From Sphingobium bisphenolivorans (GTDB taxonomy: Bacteria > Pseudomonadota > Alphaproteobacteria > Sphingomonadales > Sphingomonadaceae), in NCBI RefSeq assembly GCF_000412635.1, contig NZ_ASTG01000006.1:35254-99253 (forward strand): DNA of 64,000 bases, read 5' to 3'. A program made the position numbers and the translations under genes. This document shows, in pieces, positions 36,677 to 46,619 of the stretch (positions are counted from its first letter, which is position 1; the number at the start of each line of letters is the position of its first letter). Below the pieces are notes generated by a model that worked only from the letters and a program-made list of their open reading frames with translations, ran no database searches and had not been told where the DNA came from.

Positions 36677-38611
36677 ATGTCTTTCATGAACGATCGCCCC
36701 TCCACCCCTCTGCTCGACCAGGTGATCTGGCCGGCGGACCTGCGCGCCCTGAAGCCCGAACAGCTGGGGCAAGTAGCCGACGAACTGCGGCAGGAAGTGA
36801 TCTCCGCCGTCGGCGTGACCGGGGGGCACCTCGGCTCCGGCCTTGGCGTGGTGGAGCTGACCACGGCGATCCACTATGTGTTCAACACGCCCGACGACAA
36901 GCTCGTCTGGGACGTCGGCCATCAATGCTACCCGCACAAGATCCTGACCGGGCGGCGCGACCGTATCCGCACCCTGCGGCAGGGCGGCGGCCTTAGCGGC
37001 TTCACCAAGCGGAGCGAGAGCGACTTCGATCCGTTCGGCGCGGCGCACAGCTCCACCTCGATCAGCGCGGCGCTTGGTTTCGCGGTCGCCAACAAGCTCG
37101 CCAACAAGCCGGGCAAGGCCATCGCCGTCATCGGCGACGGCGCCATGTCGGCGGGCATGGCCTATGAGGCGATGAACAACGCGCGCGAGGCCGGCAACCG
37201 GCTCATCGTGATCCTCAACGACAATGACATGTCGATCGCGCCGCCTGTTGGGGGCCTCTCCGCCTATCTGGCGCGGCTGGCGTCCAGCCGGGAGTTTCTC
37301 GGCCTTCGCGACCTTGCCAAGCGGCTGGCGCGCAAGCTTCCCCGCCCCCTCCACAACGCCGCGCGCAAGACAGACGAGTTCGCTCGCGGCATGGCGATGG
37401 GCGGCACCTTGTTCGAGGAATTGGGCTTCTACTATGTCGGGCCGATCGACGGCCATAATCTCGACCAGCTGATCCCGGTGCTGGAAAATGTGCGCGATGC
37501 GGCGGAAGGCCCCTGCCTCATCCATGTCGTGACGCAGAAGGGCAAGGGCTATGCCCCGGCCGAAGCAGCGGCCGACAAATATCATGGCGTCCAGAAGTTC
37601 GACGTCATCACCGGCGCCCAGGCCAAGGCCCCTCCCGGCCCGCCCAGCTATACTGGCGTCTTCGCCCAAGCGTTGATCGCCGAGGCTGAGCGCGACGAGA
37701 CGATCTGCGCGATCACGGCGGCCATGCCTTCGGGCACCGGCCTCGACAAGTTCCAGCAGGCTTTTCCCGGCCGCACCTTCGACGTCGGCATTGCCGAACA
37801 GCATGCAGTGACCTTCGCCGCTGGCTTGGCGGCGCAGGGCATGCGGCCCTTCTGCGCCATCTACTCGACCTTCCTTCAGCGCGCATACGATCAGGTCGTC
37901 CACGACGTGGCGATCCAGAACCTCCCCGTCCGCTTTGCCATAGACCGCGCGGGTCTGGTGGGCGCGGACGGCTCGACCCATGCGGGCAGCTTCGATGTCA
38001 CCTATCTCGCCAGCCTGCCCAATTTCGTCGTCATGGCCGCCGCTGACGAAGCCGAGCTGGTGCATATGGTGCACACCGCCGCCATGCATGACAGCAGTCC
38101 GATCGCGCTGCGCTATCCGCGCGGCAACGGCACGGGCGTGGCCCTTCCGGAGACGCCTCAGCGGCTGGAAATCGGCAAGGGCCGGATCGTCCGCGAAGGG
38201 CGGCAGGTTGCTATCCTGTCGCTCGGCACGCGGCTGGAGGAAGCTCTGAAAGCCGCCGAAGCTCTGGAAGCGAAGGGCCTGTCCACCACGGTCGCGGACC
38301 TGCGCTTCGCCAAGCCGCTGGACGAAGCGTTGATCCGTCGCTTGCTAACCACCCATGAGGTTGCCGTGACCATCGAGGAAGGCTCAATCGGCGGCCTCGG
38401 CGCGCATATTTTGACGCTGGCGAGCGACCTTGGGCTGATCGACAATGGCTTGAAGCTGCGCACCATGCGCCTGCCCGACATTTTCCAGGATCAGGACAAG
38501 CCGGAGAAGCAATATGCCGACGCCCGGCTCGACTCCAGCGCGATCATCGACACGGTCCTGACGGCGCTCCGCCACAACAGTGCCGGCGTGGGAACCGAGG
38601 CGCGCGCCTAA
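36677..38611 (+). CDS. dxs: 1-deoxy-D-xylulose-5-phosphate synthase
   Basis: Dxs joins pyruvate and glyceraldehyde 3-phosphate, both Entner-Doudoroff products, to give the first intermediate of the MEP isoprenoid pathway and a precursor of thiamine and pyridoxal. The 644-aa transketolase-like protein has [25 protein letters not shown], thiamine-diphosphate motif [17 protein letters not shown], and [15 protein letters not shown]. Start may be ATG 36677 (GGAG only 3 nt away) or ATG 36686. Confidence 0.96.
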   Translation: MSFMNDRPSTPLLDQVIWPADLRALKPEQLGQVADELRQEVISAVGVTGGHLGSGLGVVELTTAIHYVFNTPDDKLVWDVGHQCYPHKILTGRRDRIRTLRQGGGLSGFTKRSESDFDPFGAAHSSTSISAALGFAVANKLANKPGKAIAVIGDGAMSAGMAYEAMNNAREAGNRLIVILNDNDMSIAPPVGGLSAYLARLASSREFLGLRDLAKRLARKLPRPLHNAARKTDEFARGMAMGGTLFEELGFYYVGPIDGHNLDQLIPVLENVRDAAEGPCLIHVVTQKGKGYAPAEAAADKYHGVQKFDVITGAQAKAPPGPPSYTGVFAQALIAEAERDETICAITAAMPSGTGLDKFQQAFPGRTFDVGIAEQHAVTFAAGLAAQGMRPFCAIYSTFLQRAYDQVVHDVAIQNLPVRFAIDRAGLVGADGSTHAGSFDVTYLASLPNFVVMAAADEAELVHMVHTAAMHDSSPIALRYPRGNGTGVALPETPQRLEIGKGRIVREGRQVAILSLGTRLEEALKAAEALEAKGLSTTVADLRFAKPLDEALIRRLLTTHEVAVTIEEGSIGGLGAHILTLASDLGLIDNGLKLRTMRLPDIFQDQDKPEKQYADARLDSSAIIDTVLTALRHNSAGVGTEARA

Positions 38612-38614
38612 TCC

Positions 38615-38630
38615 GCAACCAAATAGTTGC
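38615..38630. promoter_or_regulatory. Candidate ArsR-family operator upstream of SRPBCC gene
   Basis: GCAAC-N6-GTTGC at 38615-38630 has the core AACCAAATAGTT, close to the AACCA-type palindrome reported for ArsR repressors paired with SRPBCC genes. TTGCGC at 38628-38633 with ATATCG 17 bp later could be the -35/-10 of the promoter, so a bound repressor would block it. Confidence 0.45.
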
Positions 38631-38648
38631 GCATTTACACAGAGGGTT

Positions 38649-38677
38649 CATATCGGCAGTCAGGAGGTGCCGATATG
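38649..38677. promoter_or_regulatory. Perfect 10-bp inverted repeat enclosing the Shine-Dalgarno and start codon
   Basis: CATATCGGCA (38649-38658) and TGCCGATATG (38668-38677) are exact reverse complements with a 9-nt spacer GTCAGGAGG. The AGGAGG ribosome site sits at the loop and the ATG is the last three bases of the right arm. In RNA this would form a hairpin that hides the start codon; in DNA it could be an operator. Confidence 0.6.
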
Positions 38678-39130
38678 AGCGATAGCATCATCAAGTCCAT
38701 CGAGATCGCCGCGCCCTTAGCCCGTGTCTGGGACGCGCTGATCGATCATGAGAAGTTCGGGTCGTGGTTTCGGGTAGCACTCGACCAACCCTTCGCCGTG
38801 GGAAAGCCATCCACGGGCCATATGACCTATCCCGGTTATGAGGATTATCGCTGGGAAGCGCGGGTCGTGGCAATCGAACCCATGACCCGCTTCGCCTATG
38901 AATGGCCTGCGACCGGTGGCGACAAGGAACTGATGGAAAGCGGCGTGCCGGTGCCGGAATGGACTCTGGTGGAGTTCGTGCTGGAGCCGATCGGTGATCG
39001 CACTCGCCTTACGGTCACCGAAAGCGGGTTCGAGCATGTACCCGAGCCGCGGCGGAGCAATGTCATGCGCTCCAACGACGGCGGCTGGAACGAGCAGGTG
39101 AAGAATATCCGCGACTATGTTGAGGGGTGA
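38675..39130 (+). CDS. SRPBCC (AHSA1-like) domain protein
   Basis: The 151-aa protein begins SDSIIKSIEIAAPLARVWDALIDHEKFGSWF, the usual start of START/AHSA1 ligand-binding folds, and contains WEARVVAIEPMTRFAYEWP and TRLTVTESGFEHVP. These proteins bind hydrophobic ligands or assist in small-molecule response. ATG 38675 has AGGAGG 7 nt upstream. The 3' end overlaps the ArsR gene by 14 nt, a common pairing. Confidence 0.88.
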   Translation: MSDSIIKSIEIAAPLARVWDALIDHEKFGSWFRVALDQPFAVGKPSTGHMTYPGYEDYRWEARVVAIEPMTRFAYEWPATGGDKELMESGVPVPEWTLVEFVLEPIGDRTRLTVTESGFEHVPEPRRSNVMRSNDGGWNEQVKNIRDYVEG

Positions 39131-39446
39131 AGAAGCGCCTGCGCGGCTCTTTGCGGCATTGGGGGATGCCACCCGGCTGGGGTTGATCGGCCGTCTTTCC
39201 GAAGGCTCCGAGCGGTCGATCGTTCAGCTAGGACAGGACTTACCGATCAGCCGCCAAGCGGTCGCCAAACATCTGGACGTTCTGCTGGACGCAGGGCTTG
39301 TCCGGCGAACAAGGCAGGGGCGGGAGATGCTGTTCGCCCTTCGCCCCGAAATGGTCACTGAAGCCCGGGACTGGCTCACTGAAGTGGAGAACCAGTGGGA
39401 GGGGGCCTTGGGCCGGCTCAAGACTTTTGTCGAGAGCCAGCCCTAG
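39117..39446 (+). CDS. ArsR-family transcriptional regulator
   Basis: The 109-aa winged-helix protein has RLFAALGDATRLGLIGRL, recognition helix SRQAVAKHLDVLLDAGLV and RRTRQGREMLFAL. It lacks the metal-binding CxC of arsenic or zinc sensors, so it belongs to the metal-independent branch usually coupled to SRPBCC genes. It overlaps the SRPBCC gene and probably represses this operon. It converges on the DUF3035 gene 7 nt away. Confidence 0.9.
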   Translation: MLRGEEAPARLFAALGDATRLGLIGRLSEGSERSIVQLGQDLPISRQAVAKHLDVLLDAGLVRRTRQGREMLFALRPEMVTEARDWLTEVENQWEGALGRLKTFVESQP

Positions 39447-39453
39447 GAAGTTA

Positions 39454-39867
39454 TTACTGCTGAGGCGTGGCGGCGCGGGCGTCCTGGCCGTCACCCTCGG
39501 GCGCGGCGATGATATCGCGAGTAGTCGCGCCCTTATCCACAACCTCTGTGCCCGGATCGCCTGCCGACGAACGAATACCGGCGGCGGCATTGGCTCGGCC
39601 CGCCGCCGTCAGGGCGGAGGTTTCCGTGGCGCTGCGCTGGGCGGGACCGCCGAACATGGCCTCCATCGCCGCCCTGCTGGAATCCACCGACGCAGCGGCA
39701 GGCGTGCCCGGCGCAGGCGGGACGAGGGCGTAGTCAGGCGGGATTACCAGCGGAGCCTGACGCGAAACGGCGAACTCGTCGGGACGGTCGCGGTTGAACA
39801 GACCGCCGCCGCCGCCGCAGGCGGACAGAGTCGAGATCAGGCCGGCGGCGAGGATCAGTTTACGCAT
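39454..39867 (-). CDS. DUF3035 lipoprotein
   Basis: The 137-aa protein has a lipobox (LSACG) after an 16-residue signal, then FNRDRPDEFAVSRQAPLVIPPDYALVPP, the typical DUF3035 segment. The rest is Ala/Gly-rich and likely disordered. It is an outer- or inner-membrane lipoprotein of unknown role. The start shares a base with the lspA stop, so it is co-translated with the lipoprotein signal peptidase that would process it. Confidence 0.82.
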   Translation of the reverse strand: MRKLILAAGLISTLSACGGGGGLFNRDRPDEFAVSRQAPLVIPPDYALVPPAPGTPAAASVDSSRAAMEAMFGGPAQRSATETSALTAAGRANAAAGIRSSAGDPGTEVVDKGATTRDIIAAPEGDGQDARAATPQQ

Positions 39868-40379
39868 TAGTTCAAAGTCTCCGTCTTTGCGCCCTTCTCG
39901 CGCAGCAGAAGCGCTCGCGCAAGGAGGATCAGCACGCCGATCGTGATGGCCGCATCGGCCAGGTTGAAAATCAGGAACGGGCGCCACTCGCCGAAATGCA
40001 GGTCGGCATAATCGACGACATAGCCGAGGCGCACGCGATCCACGATGTTGCCGATTGCGCCGCCAAGGACAAGGCCCAGCGCGGCGACGTCCTGCCGTGC
40101 CCTTTCGCGCCACATCCACACGCCGACGAAGCCGGCGATCAGCACGGTCATGCCGACCAGCAGCCAGCGCATCATGTCGGTGTCCGCGTGGAAGAAGCCC
40201 ATCGAGACGCCGCGATTTTCCAGCCAGCGCAGCCGGAAGATCGGGAGGATCTCTATGCCCTCATCCATCCGGCTTTTCAGGGCAAGCGGATAGGTGACGG
40301 TATATTTGATGAGTTGATCGAGCGCGAGGGTAACGATCGCGACGGTCAGGCCCAATGGACGGTGGTTGGCAGCAGCCAT
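39867..40379 (-). CDS. lspA: Lipoprotein signal peptidase (signal peptidase II)
   Basis: LspA cleaves the signal peptide of lipidated prolipoproteins in the inner membrane. The 170-aa protein has four hydrophobic segments, ALDQLIKY, NRGVSMGF and the two catalytic aspartates in GNIVDRVRLGYVVDY and FNLADAAI. ATG 40379 overlaps the ileS stop (TGATG), so the longer in-frame start at 40460 is rejected. Confidence 0.95.
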   Translation of the reverse strand: MAAANHRPLGLTVAIVTLALDQLIKYTVTYPLALKSRMDEGIEILPIFRLRWLENRGVSMGFFHADTDMMRWLLVGMTVLIAGFVGVWMWRERARQDVAALGLVLGGAIGNIVDRVRLGYVVDYADLHFGEWRPFLIFNLADAAITIGVLILLARALLLREKGAKTETLN

Positions 40380-43282
40380 CAGCCGAGCACCTCCTCGCAG
40401 CGCTGGCAGAGGGTTCCGTCCTCCTCCACCTCGGGCAGGAGACGCCAGCAGCGGCCGCATTTGTGCCAGTCGCTGGGTTTCACCACGATACCGTCGCCCT
40501 TGCCCATTTCGATGCGCGCAACAATGGCGATTTCAGCGAAGTTCACACCGTCGCTGGGAACCAGTTCACCCATGGTGACATCGGCCTCCAGGCTGGAGCG
40601 GACGACTTTCTCTCGGCGCAGCGGTTCGATGGCTTCGTTGACCTGATCGCGCCGGTCGCGCAGTTCGGACCATTTGGCGTCCAAACCTTGGTCCAGCCAA
40701 GCCGCATCGACTTCCGGCCATTCGAGGAAATGGACGCTTTCTTCGTTACCTGGGAAACGACTTTGCCAGACTTCCTCAGCGGTGAAGGGGATGATCGGCG
40801 CGGCGTAGCGGACAAGGGCATGGAACAGCGTGTCCAGCACGGTGCGATAGGCGCGGCGCTTGGGGTCGCCCTTCGCATCGCAATAGAGGCAATCCTTGCG
40901 AATGTCGAAGAAGAAGGCCGAGAGATCGCTGTTGACGAAGTCGAACAGGGCGCGGGTATAGCGGCTGAATTCCAGCCAATTCTCGCTGCCCGCCGCCTTG
41001 TCGACCACGCCGCGGAGCTCCGCATCAAGCTTCGCCAGCAGGTGGAGCATGTAGCGCTCCAGTTCCGGCATGTCGCTGACGGGGAGCTTCTCGTCCTCCG
41101 AAAAGTCGATAAGAGCACCCAGCAAGTAGCGGAAACTGTTGCGGAGTTTGCGATAGGCGTCGGAGGAACCGGCCAGCACCTCCTTGCCGATGCGGACATC
41201 GTCGAAATAGTCAGTGCTGGCGACCCAGACGCGCAATATGTCGGAGCCGCTTTCGGCAATGACTTTCAGCGGATCGACCACATTGCCCAGGCTCTTCGAC
41301 ATTTTGCGGCCCTGTCCGTCCAGCGCGAAGCCATGGGTCAGGACGGCGTCGTAAGGCGCGCGGCCGCGGGTGCCGCTGCTCTCCAGCAGCGAGGACTGGA
41401 ACCAGCCGCGATGCTGGTCGGAGCCTTCCAGATAGAGATCGGCGCGGACGGGGCTCCCGTCAGGGTTATTTGGGCCATAGCGGCCCTCGACCACGAAGCT
41501 GTGGGTGGAGCCGCTGTCGAACCAGACGTCGAGAATGTCGTTCACCACCTCATAGTCGGCGAGGTCGTAATCGGGGCCGAGCAGCGCCTGATGATCGGCG
41601 CCGAACCATGCGTCGGCGCCAGCGCCCTTGAAGGCTTCGATGATGCGGGCGTTGACCGCCTTATCAACGAGATATTCGCCGGTCTTGCGATGGACATAGA
41701 GGGCGATGGGGACGCCCCAGGCGCGCTGGCGGCTGATCACCCAGTCCGGGCGCCCTTCCACCATCGAGCGGATGCGGTTGATCGAGCGTTCGGGCACCCA
41801 GCGGGTATTCTCGATCGCGTCGAGCGCGGTGCCGCGCAGGGTCGCGCCGTTGTTCTGGCGGGCGAGAATGGCTTCTTCCTCGGCGCAGCGGGGGATGACG
41901 CCGTCGCCGATGGGGCGATCCATCGGGATGAACCATTGCGGGGTGCAGCGGAAGATGATCTTCGCCTTGGAGCGCCAGCTATGGGGATAGCTATGCTTGA
42001 AGTCGTCGGACGCGGCGAGCAGGCCGCCTGCTTCGCGCAGGTCCGAGCAGATCGGGCCGTCCTTGCTGACGAATTTGGGGTTGATGACGCTGCCCTGGCC
42101 GCCGAGCCAAAGCCAGTCCTCGCGATATTTGCCGTCATTCTCGACGGCGAAGACCGGGTTGATACCGTTGGCCTTGCAGAGGGCGAAGTCGTCCTCGCCG
42201 TGGTCGGGCGCCATGTGGACGAGGCCGGTGCCTGCGTCGGTGGTGACGAAATCGCCCGCGAGGAAGGGACGCGGCTTGCCGAAGAAGCCGCCGAGGGAGT
42301 GCATCGGGTGGCGGGCGACGGCTCCGGCGAGCTTTGCACCCAAGTAGGTATTATCGACCCAGTAGCGCTTCAGACCTTCGTTGTCGTCTTCTGCCGGCAC
42401 ATTGTCGGAGTCGAGTAAGGTCAGTCCTGTGCGAGCCTTGAACTGGTCAATCAGATCGAATGCAATGACATAGCGCCTGCCATCACTCGCAAGAAAATGC
42501 GAATAGGCGACCCGCTCACCATAAGCCAAAGCCTGATTGACCGGGATTGTCCAAGGCGTGGTCGTCCAGATCACCGCATGAGCGCCGACCAGTTCCGGCG
42601 CGTTGGGCGCTTCGACAATCTCGAACGCCACGTCGATCTGGGTGGAGACGATGTCCTCATATTCCACTTCCGCCTCGGCCAGCGCGGTCTTTTCGACCGG
42701 GGACCACATGACGGGCTTGGCGCCGCGATAAAGCTGGCCGCTTTCCGCGAATTTCAGCAACTCGCCGACGATGGTGGCTTCGGCGTCGAACTTCATGGTG
42801 AGATAGGGATCGTCCCAGTCACCCATGACGCCAAGGCGCTTGAACTGCTCCTTCTGCACGCCCACCCACTTGTCCGCATAGGCGCGGCACTGGGCGCGAA
42901 ATTCCTGTGCGGGAACCTCGTCCTTGTTCTGCTTCTTCTTGCGATATTCCTCCTCGATCTTCCATTCGATCGGGAGGCCGTGGCAGTCCCAGCCAGGCAC
43001 GTAAGGCGCGTCCTTGCCGAGCAGCGACTGGCTGCGGACGATGATGTCCTTGAGCACCTTGTTCATCGCATGGCCCATATGGATGTCGCCATTGGCATAG
43101 GGCGGGCCGTCGTGGAGGATGAAGCGTTCGCGGCCCTTCCGGCGCTCGCGCAGCTTGCCGTAAAGGTCCATTTCCTCCCAGCGCGCCAGAATGGCCGGTT
43201 CCTTCTGCGCGAGGCCAGCCTTCATCGGAAAGTCGGTGACGGGAAGGAAAACGGTGGACTTATAGTCAGGCTGGTCGGTCAT
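40379..43282 (-). CDS. ileS: Isoleucyl-tRNA synthetase
   Basis: IleS charges tRNA-Ile in the cytosol. The 967-aa class I enzyme has the HIGH-equivalent GDIHMGHAMNK, a CP1 editing insert, KMSKS in GRKMSKSLGN, and a C-terminal zinc finger (CGRCWRLLP and CQRCEEVLG). The full-length zinc finger indicates the bacterial type usually sensitive to mupirocin; resistance cannot be judged here. It is followed without gap by lspA, as in many proteobacteria. Confidence 0.97.
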   Translation of the reverse strand: MTDQPDYKSTVFLPVTDFPMKAGLAQKEPAILARWEEMDLYGKLRERRKGRERFILHDGPPYANGDIHMGHAMNKVLKDIIVRSQSLLGKDAPYVPGWDCHGLPIEWKIEEEYRKKKQNKDEVPAQEFRAQCRAYADKWVGVQKEQFKRLGVMGDWDDPYLTMKFDAEATIVGELLKFAESGQLYRGAKPVMWSPVEKTALAEAEVEYEDIVSTQIDVAFEIVEAPNAPELVGAHAVIWTTTPWTIPVNQALAYGERVAYSHFLASDGRRYVIAFDLIDQFKARTGLTLLDSDNVPAEDDNEGLKRYWVDNTYLGAKLAGAVARHPMHSLGGFFGKPRPFLAGDFVTTDAGTGLVHMAPDHGEDDFALCKANGINPVFAVENDGKYREDWLWLGGQGSVINPKFVSKDGPICSDLREAGGLLAASDDFKHSYPHSWRSKAKIIFRCTPQWFIPMDRPIGDGVIPRCAEEEAILARQNNGATLRGTALDAIENTRWVPERSINRIRSMVEGRPDWVISRQRAWGVPIALYVHRKTGEYLVDKAVNARIIEAFKGAGADAWFGADHQALLGPDYDLADYEVVNDILDVWFDSGSTHSFVVEGRYGPNNPDGSPVRADLYLEGSDQHRGWFQSSLLESSGTRGRAPYDAVLTHGFALDGQGRKMSKSLGNVVDPLKVIAESGSDILRVWVASTDYFDDVRIGKEVLAGSSDAYRKLRNSFRYLLGALIDFSEDEKLPVSDMPELERYMLHLLAKLDAELRGVVDKAAGSENWLEFSRYTRALFDFVNSDLSAFFFDIRKDCLYCDAKGDPKRRAYRTVLDTLFHALVRYAAPIIPFTAEEVWQSRFPGNEESVHFLEWPEVDAAWLDQGLDAKWSELRDRRDQVNEAIEPLRREKVVRSSLEADVTMGELVPSDGVNFAEIAIVARIEMGKGDGIVVKPSDWHKCGRCWRLLPEVEEDGTLCQRCEEVLG

Positions 43283-43302
43283 GGGCGCGCTTATATCTGA
43301 GC

Positions 43303-43369
43303 CCGTTCTGCTCGAGCCTGTCGAGAGCCATGGATAGAGAGGCGTTCTCGACAGGCTCGAACCGAACGG
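43303..43369. repeat. Extragenic palindrome, family A, copy 1
   Basis: Left arm 43303-43327 and right arm 43345-43369 (TTCTCGACAGGCTCGAACCG...) are near-perfect reverse complements with an 17-nt centre. The same arms recur at 46522-46598. It lies between ribF and ileS and may act as a terminator or mRNA-stability hairpin inside this leftward gene group. Confidence 0.85.
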
Positions 43370-43395
43370 AGGTTGGTGCGGATTAGGGCCGTGCC

Positions 43396-44337
43396 CTACG
43401 CGACGTGCGGCATTCCCGCAAGGATTTGCCGCGCGTCTTCGCAGTCCTGGGCGATCGCCGCCATCAGCGCGTCCAGACCGTCATATTTCGCTTCCGGGCG
43501 GAGATAGTGGATCAGTTGGACTTCGATCCTCTGGTCGTAGAGGCTCTCGGCAAAGTCGAAGAAATGCGGCTCCAGCAACTCCTTGGGCGGGTCGAAGCTG
43601 GGACGGATGCCGAGATTGGCAGCACCGTCCAATACCCGCCCGTCCGGTAACAGGCCACGCACGGCATAGATGCCATAGGCCGGCCGTATATAATGGGCGA
43701 GGTCGAGATTGGCGGTGGGAAAGCCGATGGTGCGGCCAAGCTTGTCGCCATGCTGCACCACGTTCTCTATGGCGAATGGACGGGTAAGGAGACGGGTTGC
43801 CGTGCCGCAATCGCCGGACTTGAGCGCCTGACGAACACGGGTGGAGGAAACGATCTGACCATCAGCACTGGCGACCGGCGCTACCGCTTCGGCGGCCATG
43901 CCCATGGTGGCGCCAAGCTGAGAGAGGGTGATGGTGGAACCCGCGCGATCCTTGCCGAAGGTGAAGTCTTCGCCGGTGACGACGCCTGAGACGCCCCACT
44001 CCTCAGCCAGCAGACGGATAAAGGCCTCTGGCCCCAGGGTTGCGAGATGCGGAGTGAAGTCGAAGACCAGCATCGCATCCGCTCCCGCCCTCGCGAAAAG
44101 ACGTTCCCGCTGGTCGAGGGTCGTGAGGCGGAACCAGGGCGTGTCCGGGCGAAACAGCCGCATCGGATGCGGATCGAACGTGGCGATGATCGCAGGGCGG
44201 CCCTGCGCGCGGGCATGTTCGATGGCGCGGCTTGCCACGGCCTGATGCCCGGCGTGAAATCCGTCGAAATTCCCCAGCGCCATGATGCTGCCACGCAGAT
44301 GGGCCGGCATCGGGTCGCTGCTGTGCAGCCGCTCCAT
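43396..44337 (-). CDS. ribF: Bifunctional riboflavin kinase / FAD synthetase
   Basis: RibF phosphorylates riboflavin to FMN and adenylates it to FAD. The 313-aa protein has the nucleotidyltransferase motifs LGNFDGFHAGHQAV and STRVRQALKSGD, and the kinase domain motif GRTIGFPTANLD. ATG 44337 gives MERLHSSDPMPAHLRG. It lies 8 nt after the folA stop, so the purE-purK-folA-ribF genes form one unit. Confidence 0.95.
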   Translation of the reverse strand: MERLHSSDPMPAHLRGSIMALGNFDGFHAGHQAVASRAIEHARAQGRPAIIATFDPHPMRLFRPDTPWFRLTTLDQRERLFARAGADAMLVFDFTPHLATLGPEAFIRLLAEEWGVSGVVTGEDFTFGKDRAGSTITLSQLGATMGMAAEAVAPVASADGQIVSSTRVRQALKSGDCGTATRLLTRPFAIENVVQHGDKLGRTIGFPTANLDLAHYIRPAYGIYAVRGLLPDGRVLDGAANLGIRPSFDPPKELLEPHFFDFAESLYDQRIEVQLIHYLRPEAKYDGLDALMAAIAQDCEDARQILAGMPHVA

Positions 44338-44345
44338 GAGGCGGG

Positions 44346-44864
44346 CTATAGGGGTGTGTCCGGCCGCTGGCAATGCGCGCGGCGGAAAGTCACGAAGCTG
44401 TAGGCAGGGCGGCCACCTTGCGCGGGGTGATCTTCGCGGGCGACTTCTAGCCAGTCGGCAGGGTCGGGATAGTCGATGCTGGTGTTGCCCTCCGCCTCGA
44501 AATGCACTTCGGTGAGTTCGATGCGATCGGCGAGGGGCAGGAAAAGCCGGGTGATCTCCGCGCCACCGATGACCGCCACGGTGGAGGCCGCCGCTACCGC
44601 TATGGCTTGCTGGGGGTCGCGCACGGGTTCGGCGCCCTCCCCTGTCCATCGGGTATCACGGGTCAGGACGATGTGCCGGCGGCCGGGCAGCAGTCCGGGC
44701 AGGCTGTCGAAGGTCTTGCGGCCCATCACCATCGGATGGCCGAGGGTCAACGCCTTGAAATGCTTGAGGTCGGCAGGCAGACGCCAGGGCAGGTCGCCAT
44801 CCTTGCCGATCACGCCATTGTCGGCGCGGGCGAGGATGATGACGATTTCGGGTGCCTGCCTCAC
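44346..44864 (-). CDS. folA: Dihydrofolate reductase
   Basis: FolA reduces dihydrofolate with NADPH. The 172-aa protein has IILARADNGVIGKDGDLPWRLPADLKHF (with the active-site acid and WRLP loop), VMGRKTFDSLP and VIGGAEI. Its start overlaps the purK stop by 4 nt (ATGA). Confidence 0.95.
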   Translation of the reverse strand: MRQAPEIVIILARADNGVIGKDGDLPWRLPADLKHFKALTLGHPMVMGRKTFDSLPGLLPGRRHIVLTRDTRWTGEGAEPVRDPQQAIAVAAASTVAVIGGAEITRLFLPLADRIELTEVHFEAEGNTSIDYPDPADWLEVAREDHPAQGGRPAYSFVTFRRAHCQRPDTPL

Positions 44865-45931
44865 AGCGTCAGGCGCGTGACATGGCCCATCTTGCGGCCG
44901 GGGCGGGCCTCATGCTTGCCGTAGAGGTGGAGGTGGTTGGCCGGATCGGACAGGATCTGCGGCCAGTCGTTCGCCTCCGCACCGATCAGGTTGCGCATCT
45001 CGACACGCGCGGCCGCAAGGCCGGTATCGCCCAGCGGCAGGCCGCAAATCGCGCGGACATGGTTTTCGAACTGGCTCGTCACCGCGCCCTCGATGGTCCA
45101 GTGGCCGCTATTGTGAACCCGGGGCGCCATTTCGTTGAAGACGGGGCCGTCCGCGCTGGCAAAGAATTCCAGCGTCAGCACGCCGACATAATCGAGGGCG
45201 GTGGCGACCTTAGACGCGAGCGCGCGGGCTGCGGGCAGCTGCGCTTCGATCAGGGCGCCGGCAGGGACCGTCGATGTATCGAGGATGCCGTCCTTGTGGA
45301 TGTTGGCCGCGCTGTCCCAGAAGCGAATGTCTCCATCGGCGCCGCGCACGAGAATAACGGAGAATTCCTGCGCGAAGGTGACGAAGCCTTCGAGGATGGC
45401 GCTCTGGCGCTGAATCGCGTTCCAGGCGCCGACCGCATCGCCGGGATCGGACAGGCGGGCCTGGCCCTTGCCGTCATAGCCCATGCGGTTGGTCTTCAGG
45501 ATCGCCTTGCTGCCGATCTGGTCGAGCGCTTCCTCCAGGTCATCGAGGCTCTCGACCGGCGCGAAGGGTGCGGTGAGGCCGCCGAGATCGCAGACGAAGC
45601 GCTTTTCGGCGAGCCGGTCCTGCGCCACCCGCAGCGCCTGCGCGCCGGGTCGGACGAGGCCATGGCCGGCGAGCGTTTCGACCGCCGAAGGATCGATATT
45701 CTCGAACTCGTAGGTAACCACGTCGACGCCGTCGGCAAAGGCGCCGAGCGCGGCCGCATCTTCATAAGCAGCCTGCGTCCAGCGCGGCGAGACGTCGGCG
45801 GCCGGACCGCTGCTCTCGGGCGCGAAGACATGGGTGCGATAGCCAAGCTGCGCGGCGGCGATGGCGATCATCCGGCCGAGCTGACCGCCGCCGAGAATGC
45901 CGATGGTGGAGCCGGGCGGGATCATGGTCAT
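44861..45931 (-). CDS. purK: 5-(carboxyamino)imidazole ribonucleotide synthase
   Basis: PurK uses ATP and bicarbonate to carboxylate AIR in purine synthesis; PurE then rearranges the product. The 356-aa ATP-grasp protein has IGILGGGQLGRMIA, NRMGYDGKGQ, VNEMAPRVHNSGHWTIEG. It starts 1 nt after the purE stop. Two nearby ATGs (45931 and 45925) are possible starts. Confidence 0.96.
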   Translation of the reverse strand: MTMIPPGSTIGILGGGQLGRMIAIAAAQLGYRTHVFAPESSGPAADVSPRWTQAAYEDAAALGAFADGVDVVTYEFENIDPSAVETLAGHGLVRPGAQALRVAQDRLAEKRFVCDLGGLTAPFAPVESLDDLEEALDQIGSKAILKTNRMGYDGKGQARLSDPGDAVGAWNAIQRQSAILEGFVTFAQEFSVILVRGADGDIRFWDSAANIHKDGILDTSTVPAGALIEAQLPAARALASKVATALDYVGVLTLEFFASADGPVFNEMAPRVHNSGHWTIEGAVTSQFENHVRAICGLPLGDTGLAAARVEMRNLIGAEANDWPQILSDPANHLHLYGKHEARPGRKMGHVTRLTL

Positions 45932-45932
45932 C

Positions 45933-46427
<495 letters not shown>

Positions 46428-46521
46428 TTCGCTTGGCACTTCCCCAAACTGTGCGGAAAGCAAAGCCCCTTAGCCGGAGGAGCGCCGAGGGGCAATGCGG
46501 AGCGCATAATATTCACAAGTT

Positions 46522-46598
46522 CCGTTCGGTTCGAGCCTGTCGAGAACTGTGCTCGACGGACGTCTCTCGACAAGCTCGAAGCTGCTCGAACCGAACGG
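46522..46598. repeat. Extragenic palindrome, family A, copy 2
   Basis: Left arm 46522-46547 (CCGTTCGGTTCGAGCCTG...) and right-arm segments 46565-46580 and 46584-46598 form a large imperfect hairpin closely related to copy 1 at 43303-43369. It lies between purE and the 3' end of gpmA. The right half carries a short internal duplication (GCTCGAA twice). Confidence 0.85.
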
Positions 46599-46619
46599 AG
46601 GTGGGTGTATGCTCGATGC

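Noticed and set aside
39530..39545. DnaA-box-like TTATCCACA
   Set aside because: A single match inside the DUF3035 coding sequence, without a cluster of boxes, dnaA/dnaN or an AT-rich region, does not indicate an origin.
40355..42418. A 687-codon plus-strand frame opposite ileS
   Set aside because: The minus-strand protein is an unmistakable isoleucyl-tRNA synthetase. The antisense product is low-complexity and not family-like.
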